DNA from: Treponema sp.
GTDB taxonomy: Bacteria > Spirochaetota > Spirochaetia > Treponematales > Treponemataceae
Assembly (NCBI GenBank): GCA_017935745.1
Contig: JAGBGX010000013.1
Location: forward strand, 33,170 to 97,169
Direction: 5' to 3'
Length of the DNA stretch: 64,000 nucleotides
Shown here: in pieces, positions 45,201-53,138 of the stretch
Layout: every line of letters starts with the position of its first letter
How positions within the stretch are numbered: position 1 is the stretch's first letter
Program-made: the position numbers and the translations under genes
The notes under the pieces: model-generated
The model's input: the letters and a program-made list of their open reading frames with translations, nothing else
The model's database searches: none
Told to the model about the DNA's origin: nothing

Positions 45201-45628
45201 GCAAGCAGCGAATCAAGATCCATGTCCTCTATGGAAATTTCGTTTTCTTTCGGTGTATCTTCCGCTTTTATTTCAGGAGCTGACTCAAATTCAGACAGAT
45301 CAAGGTCGTCCGCTGAAGGCAAAAAGTCCGGAACATCAGCAATCGGCTCTTCCAGGGCAGCCTCAGGAGCTTTTTCAGCCTCTGAAGTTCCGCCGCCAAA
45401 AAAACTTGCAAAATCAGCTTCAGACTGCTCCTGCTGTGCGCCAGGCTGCTCTTCCGGCTGCGTGACAGGCAGTCCGCCGATGAAATCTTCAGAATCGTCC
45501 GCCTGCGAAGCATCCTTGGGAATTGCTATTGTCACCGGCTTTTCACCGCGGGCAGCACGAATCTTCACTTCATCACCGAGATTCAGAATGTCCGAATTAA
45601 ATTGCTGCAGTTGCTTTAGTCCTGGCAT
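42242..45628 (-). CDS. large TPR membrane protein, FlcA-like (periplasmic flagellar collar candidate)
   Basis: 1128 residues. N-terminus MPGLKQLQQFNSDILNLGDE is followed by a disordered acidic region to about 480 with four 31-residue repeats (core DDLNLDDLDLPDFGSTAS). A globular segment runs about 490-560, one membrane helix near 580-605 (ILTAASAILIFCIFTLTNNF), then a long TPR domain to the end. This order matches what is known of the Borrelia collar protein FlcA, which attaches to the periplasmic flagellar motor. That match is from memory and moderate. A sigma-70 promoter ends 8 bp before the ATG, with no Shine-Dalgarno. Confidence 0.72.
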   Translation of the reverse strand: MPGLKQLQQFNSDILNLGDEVKIRAARGEKPVTIAIPKDASQADDSEDFIGGLPVTQPEEQPGAQQEQSEADFASFFGGGTSEAEKAPEAALEEPIADVPDFLPSADDLDLSEFESAPEIKAEDTPKENEISIEDMDLDSLLAPGGGQEEADGAHSQPENAETDTSVSPADDFSFPDENAGQASGISEPDGASFDPALFDLPQENESGVSDGLPEFDADAFSKTLGASQSETEEQPLDDVLPDFPDGAGADAGNNLNLDDLDLPDFGNTASAPGADSASSGSAGDDLNLDDLDLPDLGSTASEPGTDSASSGSAGDDLNLDDLDLPDFGSTASAPGTDSASSGSAGDDLNLDDLDLPNLDSTVSSETESGTGEPSGSSSQEDSGGLDIETLSPELEVPEEEAPAELFDTSEISGLDFSNQENDDFALGSVDSFEGDDEFHIPGFSDTETASLNKKPEADASEPSAAEKPKNTFTDAEYKKFQKNLASYPLNVRIALEDFVVKNEFTDDAIFSVLEKVLKKAPARQVAAELEKLLDISLYVPRDFERRSAAEYEAYKKSVEYQLKNRIIPGAILTAASAILIFCIFTLTNNFVYKPMRAHSLYRQGYALLEDSQYPQSEERFNQALTYKPVKKWFFRYAQGYRSHRQYGRAGMMYRALLQRYNHDKKAGLDWADMELYDLYNYAESERILKREVLDYHINDPEAILALGDLYLEWATDKDPEKFPLAKEQYDLLAELYGQNSLYLSRQMRYFIRTDDLRQVLIYREFFKNQKKPLPPKDQIELSGYMLDKRYGKLRPSEESLRSSIEDVRKLLESALASAPSDAIALYNMGRYFVETSSGRNAAKMLEASVRSFEQQTKRSRRDTYKYINAYRLLGEEKRDEREYLTAEELYGKGIALFEGERESSGFESDENVGKLYADLADLDYFISGDTDAALANYESAVNNKHDTSSVRYRIGYIQYQKRNYPAALGSFIRSQDTNESDTHLLLALANTLSLSSDNYVARGYYERLLSLLAVEREKYGIVLPQLRDDHADIVDTYMKASNNLGVTLARIARATGDSSLNAQSIVSLQESLRAWDAMTRNQETMIRLDGSNLAEQNIKYITHPVSGYEPEIYTEIPRLLYGEEGLQ
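44560..44860 (-). repeat. 93-bp tandem repeats in the acidic region of the TPR protein
   Basis: Copies begin at 44560, 44653, 44746 and 44839, exactly 93 bp apart, and code 31 residues each (DDLNLDDLDLPDxGSTxSxP then Ser/Gly/Ala). In-frame copy-number change is possible. Confidence 0.85.
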
Positions 45629-45636
45629 AGTTAGTA

Positions 45637-45666
45637 ATTATACACCTTAAAATGACATGATTTCAA
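45637..45666 (-). promoter_or_regulatory. promoter of the FlcA-like gene, leaderless type
   Basis: TTGAAA (45661-45666), 18-bp spacer, TATAAT (45637-45642) preceded by TG, 8 bp to ATG 45628. Confidence 0.65.
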
Positions 45667-45768
45667 GCCCAATATCGGCATTGCGCACGTGTTACTTTAG
45701 CAAGCCCGGAAATCTGCGGCGCGGAACAAAATGCTAAACTGCGCTTCTTTTTTTCCGACAAACAGTAT

Positions 45769-46497
45769 ATGAAAAGAAATTTACTGCTGTTTTTTTTCGC
45801 ATTTCTTTTAACGGGCGCAGAGGTTTTTGCAGCTGAAAAAGTGCAGAGGCTCACCGATGAAGAGCTCGACTATGCGGAGCTGGTGAACACGATTGACACA
45901 GTAAAAGCTCCGTACCTGCGGGGAGACTATGTTATTTTCACTTCAGACAGCAGCGCGCGCCACATTGGAATCGCATTTGACTTTGAAGGATTCAAGACAA
46001 TCCATTCATTTAAAATAAAAAAATTCACAGACCAGGAATACCAGGAATCAGGCTCGCTCTGCTTTTACATACTCAGGCTTCCCAAGCGCATTCTTGCATT
46101 CAATTACCGGCTGATTGTTGACGGGCTGTGGACAATTGATCCGCTGAATCCAAGCACAGTGCTCAGCTCCGAGGCAAATCTCGTCCTGTCGCACTTTGAC
46201 GCCTCGCGGAACATTCCGTCCGTCACTGAAAAAAATGCAGACGGAAAAATCAAATTCGTGTACAAGGGCAAGCCGGGGCAGCAGATCCGGGTCGGCGGAA
46301 ATTTTACAAACTGGGACAGCTGGATTTATCAGATGACGGAAGTTGCGCCGGGACTGTATCAGTTTGAGCTTCCGCTTCCGCCCGGAAAGTATGAATACGC
46401 CTTCTATGCGGGAATCACATCGTTCCCGGACTCTGGAAATCCGCAGAAATGCTATACTCCTGACGGCAAAACTGCCTCCCTGCTCATCGTTGACTAA
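45769..46497 (+). CDS. secreted protein with C-terminal glycogen-binding (CBM48/AMPK-type) domain
   Basis: 242 residues with signal peptide MKRNLLLFFFAFLLTGAEVF. The last 85 residues form an early-set carbohydrate-binding module: IKFVYKGKPGQQIRVGGNFT, NWDSWIYQMTEVAPGLYQFE, LPLPPGKYEYAFYAG. The N-terminal half is treponemal and unassigned. It may bind glucan in the periplasm or act as a protein scaffold. No ribosome site; a possible extended -10 (TGC TAAACT, 45732-45740) lies 28 bp upstream. Its stop overlaps the convergent ffh stop by 4 bp. Confidence 0.78.
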   Translation: MKRNLLLFFFAFLLTGAEVFAAEKVQRLTDEELDYAELVNTIDTVKAPYLRGDYVIFTSDSSARHIGIAFDFEGFKTIHSFKIKKFTDQEYQESGSLCFYILRLPKRILAFNYRLIVDGLWTIDPLNPSTVLSSEANLVLSHFDASRNIPSVTEKNADGKIKFVYKGKPGQQIRVGGNFTNWDSWIYQMTEVAPGLYQFELPLPPGKYEYAFYAGITSFPDSGNPQKCYTPDGKTASLLIVD

Positions 46498-47861
46498 AAC
46501 GGAAATCCGTTCGGCAGGCCGCCGCCTCCCATGGCTCCCATCTGCTGCATGAGCTTTGCCTGGGCTCCCTTGTTGCGGGCAAGCTTTTTCATCGTGAGCT
46601 TTGTCTTTTCAAACTGCTTTATCAGCCTGTTCACTTCCTGAACGCTTGTTCCGCTTCCCTTGGCAATGCGCTTGCGCCGCGCAGGCCCGATAATCAGATG
46701 GTTCATGCGCTCCTTGCGTGTCATGCTCTGAATGATAGCCTTCTGATGCTTCATTCCTGCCTTGTCTATCTGCTCATCGCTGATCTGCCCGGAAATCCCG
46801 GGCATCATGTCAAGCAGGGAACGCAGGCTTCCCATTTTTTCAACCTGCTCAAGCTGATCAAGCATATCCTGCAGCGTGAATTCGTTGCGCTGCATTTTCT
46901 TCTGCATCTTCAGGGCGGTTTCCTGATCAACAGTCTCCTGCGCCTTTTCCACAAGGGAAACAACATCTCCCATGCCGAGAATGCGGCTGGCAATACGCTC
47001 AGGATAGAACGGCTCGAAGTCCTCTGTTTTTTCGCCCGTGCCGATAAACAGAATCGGCTTCTGTGTGACTGACTTTAAAGAAAGCGCTGCTCCGCCCCGG
47101 GCATCTGAGTCGAATTTTGTGAGAATGACGCCGGTAAGCCCGATCTGCTCATTAAAGCTCCGCGCGATTTCAACGGCGTTCTGTCCTGTCATTGCATCCG
47201 CAACAAGAACTGTTTCCACAGGAGACACAGCCTTCTTTATATCCTCAAGCTCAGCCATCATCGCGCCGTCAGCCTGAAGGCGTCCCGCGGTATCAATGAT
47301 AACAGTGTCAAGTCCGTTTTTCCGCGCAAAGCTGACGGCTTCTTTCGCAACTTTTACTGCATTCTGTGCGCCGTCTTCCTTATAAACGGGAACATCAATT
47401 TTTTCTCCAAGAACGCACAGCTGCTCAACTGCCGCAGGACGGACCAAGTCGCATGCAGCCAGAAGCGGACGGCGGCCTTCTTTTTTCAGCCGGGCCGCAA
47501 GCTTGTGCGCCGCTGTTGTCTTTCCTGCGCCCTGCAGTCCGAGCAACAGAATGACTGACTGCGTGTCAGGGCCTTTCAAAGCAAGGTCAGTCTTTTTGTC
47601 GCCGAGCATTGCCGAAATCTTGTCGTAAATAATCTTTACGAACTGCTGCCCCGGATCAACCGACTTCAGAACTTTTTCACCCTTCGCCTCTTCGATAGTG
47701 CTGTTGACAAACCGGCGGACAACGCGCAGATTGACATCGGCCTCAAGAAGCGCCATCTTTATCTGTTCAACTGTCTCTTCAATATTTTTTTCTGTAATTG
47801 AAGCCTTGCCGCTCAGCGTGCGGATAACCGAGCTGAATGTTCCTGTGATTTTTTCAAGCAT
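46494..47861 (-). CDS. ffh: signal recognition particle protein Ffh
   Basis: 455 residues. N domain, then the G domain with GLQGAGKTTAAHKLA, DTAGRLQADG and TKFDSDARGG, then the Met-rich M domain (MQKKMQRNEFTLQDMLDQLE, ending GGGLPNGFPF). It binds 4.5S RNA and signal peptides and docks to FtsY. It lies 6 bp after gpsA; TAGGAAAAA overlaps the gap as a weak ribosome site. Confidence 0.97.
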   Translation of the reverse strand: MLEKITGTFSSVIRTLSGKASITEKNIEETVEQIKMALLEADVNLRVVRRFVNSTIEEAKGEKVLKSVDPGQQFVKIIYDKISAMLGDKKTDLALKGPDTQSVILLLGLQGAGKTTAAHKLAARLKKEGRRPLLAACDLVRPAAVEQLCVLGEKIDVPVYKEDGAQNAVKVAKEAVSFARKNGLDTVIIDTAGRLQADGAMMAELEDIKKAVSPVETVLVADAMTGQNAVEIARSFNEQIGLTGVILTKFDSDARGGAALSLKSVTQKPILFIGTGEKTEDFEPFYPERIASRILGMGDVVSLVEKAQETVDQETALKMQKKMQRNEFTLQDMLDQLEQVEKMGSLRSLLDMMPGISGQISDEQIDKAGMKHQKAIIQSMTRKERMNHLIIGPARRKRIAKGSGTSVQEVNRLIKQFEKTKLTMKKLARNKGAQAKLMQQMGAMGGGGLPNGFPF

Positions 47862-47867
47862 TTTTTC

Positions 47868-48923
47868 CTACCGGCTCAGCAGAAGCTCTTTCAGGCAGTC
47901 TTCTGCATTCATTTCTTTATTTAAAACCTTGTACAGGGCGTTGCAAATCGGAAGCTTAAGCCCTTTCTGCTCAGCAATCTGATGAATGTACTTGCAGGCG
48001 ATTGCGCCTTCCGGAAGATACCCGATTTTTTTCACATTCAGAATCAGATCATCAAGATCCTTGAACTGATCGAGCAGCGGCGTCCTGATGATGTCCTGCC
48101 CGAACCGCCTGTTGCGCCCGTACTTTGACTTGCAGGTTACGTCAAGATCTCCAACTCCGCTGATAGAGGTGAACGTTGCCGCGTGAGTCGCTCCCATCGC
48201 GAACCCCAGCGTCTGGATTTCGTTAAGGCCGGCGGCCATCAGCAGGCTTTCCGTATTGTCACCGAAAATCGGGCAGCTTTCAGACAGCGCGTCCATTGCG
48301 CCGTATACCGCTGCGACAACATTTTTTGCTGCGGCGCATACCTGCACTCCGATTGTGTCAAACGAGGCATAAGCCATGATTCCTTCAACACGCAGCAGAT
48401 CACGCATCCTCACCGCGTTTCTGTGGTGCTGGCTTGCGGTTATCAGCCCGGTGATTTTTCCCATGGCAACTTCTTCCGCATGGCTCGGACCGGCAATGTA
48501 GACAGTCGCATCCTTATAGCACTCAGGCAGCACTTCCTCCATAGTCTCAAGGACAAACTTCGGAAGCCCTAAGCTATTTGGAACAAAGCCTTTTGTAAGC
48601 GCCCCGATGACCGTAGTGCCGCACTGAATATTTGGAACCGCGGCAAATTTCCGTATTGTATCCGCAAGATACAGAGACGGGCTTCCCATAATCAGAAACT
48701 GCTTTCCTGCTGCCACAGCCGTGATATCCGAACTGGCAGTCATAGACGGATGAAGCGTATACCCGGGCAGATACCGCTCATTCTCATGCATGCTGTTTAT
48801 CGATTCCACAACGTCTTCTTCCATCGCCCACAGCTGAACATGATGGCCGCCGCGCGCAAGCGCAGTTCCCAGCGCAGTTCCCCACGCTCCGGCTCCCACT
48901 ATGCCGACTTCAAACTGTTCCAT
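47868..48923 (-). CDS. gpsA: NAD(P)-dependent glycerol-3-phosphate dehydrogenase
   Basis: 351 residues. Rossmann start VGIVGAGAWGTALGTALARG, then LTKGFVPNSL, AGPSHAEEV and the catalytic Lys in AAAKNVVAAVYGAMDAL; KSKYGRNRRFG binds substrate. It makes sn-glycerol-3-phosphate for phospholipids. Start ATG 48923 with GGGGTG upstream; the longer frame to 48959 has no site. Co-transcribed with ffh. Confidence 0.95.
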   Translation of the reverse strand: MEQFEVGIVGAGAWGTALGTALARGGHHVQLWAMEEDVVESINSMHENERYLPGYTLHPSMTASSDITAVAAGKQFLIMGSPSLYLADTIRKFAAVPNIQCGTTVIGALTKGFVPNSLGLPKFVLETMEEVLPECYKDATVYIAGPSHAEEVAMGKITGLITASQHHRNAVRMRDLLRVEGIMAYASFDTIGVQVCAAAKNVVAAVYGAMDALSESCPIFGDNTESLLMAAGLNEIQTLGFAMGATHAATFTSISGVGDLDVTCKSKYGRNRRFGQDIIRTPLLDQFKDLDDLILNVKKIGYLPEGAIACKYIHQIAEQKGLKLPICNALYKVLNKEMNAEDCLKELLLSR

Positions 48924-49111
48924 TTCTTTCACCCCTGTACAATCCCAGCGGGCAGACACCGCCTTGAAATGCGCTCAAAGCTGCCCGGCAAATGGGGATT
49001 AAACATTCCGCACAAACAGCGGATTTGATGAGCGAAGCTTTTGGGCAACGCTTTCTTCTATTCTACTATAAAAAAGCCGTTTGCTCAACGGAAAGACATC
49101 GCGCAGCGCAT

Positions 49112-49540
49112 TTATTCAGCCCAGTCAATCAGCTCTTCCGGCCTGAAGAACAGCGCGATTTCACGCCCGGCATTTTCATCGCTGTCACTGGCATGAATGA
49201 TGTTATGCTGAATGCGGCAGCAGAAATCCCCGCGGATTGTGCCGGGAGCCGCCTCAGCAGGATTTGTAGCGCCTGTAAGCTTCCTGATTAAAGTGACGCA
49301 GTCATCTCCCTGCCACACCATAGCGACCACGGGGCCGCTTGTAATATATTCAACGAGCTGACCGTAAAAAGGCTTTCCCTTGTGCTCTGCATAATGCTGC
49401 TCCGCCAGCTCAGAACTGATAGAAACCAGCTTCAGTCCGATCAACTTAAGCCCCTTGCGCTCAAGGCGGCTGATTACTTCACCAACAATCCTGCGGTTCA
49501 AAACGCCAGGCTTTAACATTGTAAAACATCTTGTACTCAT
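49112..49540 (-). CDS. ndk: nucleoside diphosphate kinase
   Basis: 142 residues. The active His lies in NIIHASDSDENAGREIALFF; RCFTMLKPGVLNRRIVGEVI and GATNPAEAAPGTIRGDF are typical. It balances NTP pools. The ATG is preceded by TTGAAA-17-TATATT ending 6 bp away, so the mRNA is likely leaderless. Divergent from the Lys/Ala-rich gene, which has the same promoter style. Confidence 0.95.
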   Translation of the reverse strand: MSTRCFTMLKPGVLNRRIVGEVISRLERKGLKLIGLKLVSISSELAEQHYAEHKGKPFYGQLVEYITSGPVVAMVWQGDDCVTLIRKLTGATNPAEAAPGTIRGDFCCRIQHNIIHASDSDENAGREIALFFRPEELIDWAE

Positions 49541-49546
49541 GTTCCG

Positions 49547-49575
49547 AATATAGCAGATATATGCGCCTTTTTCAA
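49547..49575 (-). promoter_or_regulatory. promoter of ndk, leaderless type
   Basis: TTGAAA (49570-49575), 17-bp spacer, TATATT (49547-49552) with upstream TGC, 6 bp to ATG 49540. Confidence 0.7.
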
Positions 49576-49622
49576 CAGCGATTTCCTTTGGCAGAGCGCA
49601 GGCTCAAAAAAGCGCACGGCAA

Positions 49623-49651
49623 TTGTTTATTTTTTTCTATTGATTTATACT
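49623..49651 (+). promoter_or_regulatory. promoter of the Lys/Ala-rich protein, leaderless type
   Basis: TTGTTT (49623-49628), 17-bp spacer, TATACT (49646-49651), 7 bp (GAAGAAA) to ATG 49659. Confidence 0.7.
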
Positions 49652-49658
49652 GAAGAAA

Positions 49659-50456
49659 ATGACTGTAGAAAAAAAGGAAATCATCGAGCTGCAAAAAGAC
49701 GTTGCCCGGAAAATACAGGAAATGCATCTGTCGCCAAATCCTGATTCCGCCCGGATTTTTGACTTGAACATGCTGGACTCGAACTTGTCGCTCTTTCTTC
49801 TGGCGGCGGAATTCAAGGAAGATCCGCTCAAGCTTTCTGCCGGCGACAAATGCATTATCGATGCCCTCAAGGAATTCAGAAGCTCGTCCGCGCGGAAAAC
49901 TGACGCCGAGACGCTTTCCAAGGAGCTTGCCGCTTCAGCCCGGGAAATTCTTGACCTTCTGGAGCAGGCCGAAGACCGGCTTGAAGGATGCACAGAAACT
50001 GTCTTCTGCAAAAACATAAAGGCACGGCTTGACTTTGCGTATGAGCTTTTGCGCCACATTGAATCGCTGCAAGATGCGTCCAAGCGGACTGTGCGAAAAT
50101 GGCAGACAGAAGAAATTCCGCTTCCGCTTTCCAGCGCCGCCACACTGCTCGGCAAGGCGCGCAGCGAAAAAAAAGCGAAAGCCGCACGGGAAAACGGGAA
50201 AAAAGGCGGGCGGCCTTCCCGCGCAGCTCCAAAAAAATCCGCTGTGCAGCAGAAAAAAACAGCCGCAAAACAGAAAGAAGCAGACCCTGCATCACTGAAA
50301 AAAGCAGCTGCTGCGAAAACGAAAGAAGCAGCACCTGTACAGGCAGAAAAAAAAGGCGCACCGGCAAAAGCAAAAAAAGCAGCCGCGCGCAAGACATCAG
50401 CCAGCAAGGCTCCTTCCGCAAAGACCGCATCTTCCCCGGCAAAAAAAGCAAAATAG
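49659..50456 (+). CDS. protein with helical N-domain and histone H1-like Lys/Ala-rich tail
   Basis: 265 residues. Residues 1-165 are helical and mildly acidic (DLNMLDSNLSLFLLAAEFKE; ELAASAREILDLLEQAEDRL). From about 168 the chain is almost only Lys, Ala, Pro, Ser, Thr, Gln and Glu (KSAVQQKKTAAKQKEADPAS; AKAKKAAARKTSASKAPSAK), like eukaryotic H1 tails and bacterial Hc1/HctB or AlgP-type proteins. GGRPSRA resembles an AT-hook core. Binding to DNA or RNA is likely; a nucleoid role is inference. Confidence 0.75.
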   Translation: MTVEKKEIIELQKDVARKIQEMHLSPNPDSARIFDLNMLDSNLSLFLLAAEFKEDPLKLSAGDKCIIDALKEFRSSSARKTDAETLSKELAASAREILDLLEQAEDRLEGCTETVFCKNIKARLDFAYELLRHIESLQDASKRTVRKWQTEEIPLPLSSAATLLGKARSEKKAKAARENGKKGGRPSRAAPKKSAVQQKKTAAKQKEADPASLKKAAAAKTKEAAPVQAEKKGAPAKAKKAAARKTSASKAPSAKTASSPAKKAK

Positions 50457-50567
50457 CCGCGCTCTTATCCGTAAGGATGCCGGGCAGCCAAAACTGACAG
50501 ACACTGAAAAGCAGGCGGACATTCCCTGCACAGGAGCAGAAGCTGCCGGTGCACAGGGAACTGCATC

Positions 50568-51014
50568 TTATTTTGCTGATCCGCCTTCAGCTGCGCCCAC
50601 CAGGCACATCCATTCAGCTTCCGCGCACAGCGTGCTGCCAACATACGCCTTGCCGGACTGCTTTACCATCTTGGGGCTGACGCGCATATTTGTCACTTCC
50701 ATGCGAACAGTGTCGCCGGGACGGACTTGATTCCTGAACTTTACCTTGTCAACTGTCGCAAGAAAAAACAGGCTTCCTTCCGCAAACGTCTTCTGAAGAC
50801 TGAGCGCGGCTCCTCCGCCCTGCGCCATTGTTTCAATCAGAATGACGCCCGGCACAACAGGATACTGCGGAAAATGCCCCTTGAAGAAAAAGTCATCCTC
50901 AGTGAATTTCCGCGTGCAGACACAGCCGTTTTCGTCATAGCTTTCAATCGTATCAACAAACAGAAACGGCTTTCTGTGAGGCAGAAGGGACTCGATGTCT
51001 GTAAACTGTTCCAT
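50568..51014 (-). CDS. fabZ: 3-hydroxyacyl-ACP dehydratase FabZ
   Basis: 148 residues. LLPHRKPFLFVDTI and the active-site stretch GHFPQYPVVPGVILIETMAQ (His, later Glu) are diagnostic. It dehydrates 3-hydroxyacyl-ACP. It starts one base after the fabF stop, with AAGGTG in the end of fabF. Last gene of the fabDGFZ run. Confidence 0.94.
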   Translation of the reverse strand: MEQFTDIESLLPHRKPFLFVDTIESYDENGCVCTRKFTEDDFFFKGHFPQYPVVPGVILIETMAQGGGAALSLQKTFAEGSLFFLATVDKVKFRNQVRPGDTVRMEVTNMRVSPKMVKQSGKAYVGSTLCAEAEWMCLVGAAEGGSAK

Positions 51015-51015
51015 G

Positions 51016-52263
51016 CTAGCCGTTCACCTTCTTGAACACAACGATTCCGTTATGTCCGCCAAAGCCGAAATTTCCGCTCATTGCAACGGGAATATCCATT
51101 TCGATTCCCTTGTTCGGTGTATAGTCAAGATCGCATCCGCCTTCAACATCAACTTCGTCAAGATTGATTGTCGCAGGAACATATCCGTCTTGAATTGCCT
51201 TTACACAGACCAGGGCTTCGAGCGCGCCCGCGTTTCCGAGGCAGTGCCCGTGCATGCTCTTTGTGGAGGAAATATGGAGCTTTTTTGCAGCCTCGCCGAA
51301 CGCCATGTGCAGCATCGCTGTCTCGCCAGAGTCGTTCAAGTGCGTTGAAGTGCCGTGGGCATTGTAATAGGTGACTTCCTCAGGCGTCACGCCGGCATCC
51401 TTCATTGCAAGCGTCATGGCGCGTGCTCCGATAACGCCGTCAGGATTCGGTGCCGTCAGATGATAGCCGTCGCATGTTGCGCCGTATCCGGCAAATTCTG
51501 CGTAGATTTTTGCACCGCGCTTCTTTGCATGCTCATACTCTTCAAGGACAAGAATTGTCGCGCCTTCTCCCATGACAAAGCCGTCGCGCTGCTTGTCAAA
51601 CGGGCGGCATGCCTTTGACGGATTGTCGGCCCATTTTGTGCTCAGCGCCTGAAGAACTGTAAATCCGAGGTTTGCAAATCCGTTCTGCGTAGACTCCGCT
51701 CCGCCTGCAAGAACAATGTCGCTTCTTCCGGCGCGGATATTGTCAAGCGCCTGTCCGAGCGCGTCTGAGCCGGAAGCGCAGGCCGTAGCAATTGTGTGGG
51801 CAGGCCCGTGCAGCCCGAATTTTATGCTGATGTTGGCAGCTCCTTCGTTCGGAATAAGCTGCGGAATTGTCATCGGAGGAATGCGCCGTTTTTCTGAGTC
51901 AAAGTAGCTTTTCATGCTCGACTCGGTGACTTCAAGTCCGCCGATTCCAACTCCAAGATACACAGAAGCCGTGTCAAGAGCTTCCTTGTTGTCTGTCAGG
52001 TTTGAATCATCAAGCGCCATTTTTGCAGCGGCAACAGCATACCGGGAAAACAGTGCCATCTTGCGCGCGGCAGGAAGATCCATGTATTTTTCAGCATCAA
52101 AATTCTTTACTTCAGCCGCATACTTCACCTTGAACGGAGCAGCATCATACCGTGTAATAGATGCAATTCCGCTTTTTCCGGCCCGTATGGCAGCCCATGT
52201 TTCTTCAACACTATTTCCGACTGGCGAAACACAGCCAAGGCCTGTAACAACAACTTTACGCAT
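51016..52263 (-). CDS. fabF: beta-ketoacyl-ACP synthase II
   Basis: 415 residues. Catalytic Cys in ATACASGSDALGQA and the two His in NAHGTSTHLND and SMHGHCLGNAG complete the thiolase-fold triad. N-terminus RKVVVTGLGCVSPVG. It condenses malonyl-ACP with acyl-ACP. CAGGAGTAAAAA precedes the ATG. The 108 bp before it hold two small hairpins but no acpP, which often lies here. Confidence 0.95.
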   Translation of the reverse strand: MRKVVVTGLGCVSPVGNSVEETWAAIRAGKSGIASITRYDAAPFKVKYAAEVKNFDAEKYMDLPAARKMALFSRYAVAAAKMALDDSNLTDNKEALDTASVYLGVGIGGLEVTESSMKSYFDSEKRRIPPMTIPQLIPNEGAANISIKFGLHGPAHTIATACASGSDALGQALDNIRAGRSDIVLAGGAESTQNGFANLGFTVLQALSTKWADNPSKACRPFDKQRDGFVMGEGATILVLEEYEHAKKRGAKIYAEFAGYGATCDGYHLTAPNPDGVIGARAMTLAMKDAGVTPEEVTYYNAHGTSTHLNDSGETAMLHMAFGEAAKKLHISSTKSMHGHCLGNAGALEALVCVKAIQDGYVPATINLDEVDVEGGCDLDYTPNKGIEMDIPVAMSGNFGFGGHNGIVVFKKVNG

Positions 52264-52274
52264 TTTTTACTCCT

Positions 52275-52325
52275 GAAAATCCAAGGATTTTCTTCTGTTT
52301 TTTTAGGAAGTTTTCAACGAAAACC
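52275..52325 (-). other. two hairpins in the fabG-fabF gap
   Basis: GAAAATCC-AA-GGATTTTC near 52275-52292 and GTTTTC / GAAAAC near 52308-52325. They could adjust fabF translation or mRNA stability. No coding sequence is seen in this gap. Confidence 0.5.
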
Positions 52326-52371
52326 TTTTTAGCAAACGCTGCGGCTGAAATTCAGCCTGTAAACGGCTCTG

Positions 52372-53115
52372 TCAGCAACCCATTCCGCCGTCGACACCAA
52401 TCACCTGCCCCGTAATATAGGAAGAGAGATCGCTTGCAAGGAACAGCGCTGCATTCGCCACATCCTCAGGCTTTCCCGCACGCCGGAGCGGAATTCCTTC
52501 AACCCATGCCTTGCGGATTTCTTCCTTTACAGCTCCGGTCATATCCGTTTCGATAAAGCCCGGCGCAATGCAGTTTACCCGCACACCGCGGCTGCCGGTT
52601 TCCTTGGCAAGAGACTTTGAAAGCGCAATCAGGCCGCCCTTGCTCGCGGAATAGTTCACCTGTCCCGCTCCTCCGTGAATTCCGACAATTGAAGCCATGT
52701 TTATAATCGAGCCTGACTTTCTGCGGATCATGTCGCCTGAGACAATCTGGCAGACAAGAAATGCTGAAGTCAAGTTGACGGCAAGCACCGCGTCCCAGTC
52801 TTCCTTTTTCATTCTGAAGCTCAGCGTATCCCGTGTGATTCCCGCGTTGTTCACCAGAATGTCAAATCCGCCTGACTCTGCAAGCGCATTTTTTACTGCG
52901 GCAGAAAGCATATCAGCGTTTCCCGCATCGGCATAGAATTCATGAAACTGTGTGCCGTTTTGTGCTGCAAGAGACTCAAGCTCGGCTTTTCCGGCAGATT
53001 CCTTTGTGCACATTCCCCAGACTTCGCATCCGTTTGAAAGAAATGCTTCCGCAATTTTCCGTCCGATTCCGCGGCTGCTTCCCGTGACAAGCGCCTTTTT
53101 CTGTTGTAACAGCAT
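52372..53115 (-). CDS. fabG: 3-oxoacyl-ACP reductase FabG
   Basis: 247 residues, SDR fold. Cofactor loop TGSSRGIGRKIAEAF, NNAGITRDTLSFRM, the catalytic Tyr/Lys in GQVNYSASKGGLIALSKSLA, and IAPGFIETDMT. It reduces 3-oxoacyl-ACP with NADPH. ATG 53115 has AGGAGGAACC directly upstream; a longer frame (53136) is rejected. It lies 23 bp after fabD. Confidence 0.95.
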   Translation of the reverse strand: MLLQQKKALVTGSSRGIGRKIAEAFLSNGCEVWGMCTKESAGKAELESLAAQNGTQFHEFYADAGNADMLSAAVKNALAESGGFDILVNNAGITRDTLSFRMKKEDWDAVLAVNLTSAFLVCQIVSGDMIRRKSGSIINMASIVGIHGGAGQVNYSASKGGLIALSKSLAKETGSRGVRVNCIAPGFIETDMTGAVKEEIRKAWVEGIPLRRAGKPEDVANAALFLASDLSSYITGQVIGVDGGMGC

Positions 53116-53138
53116 GGTTCCTCCTGTGATATGCATGG

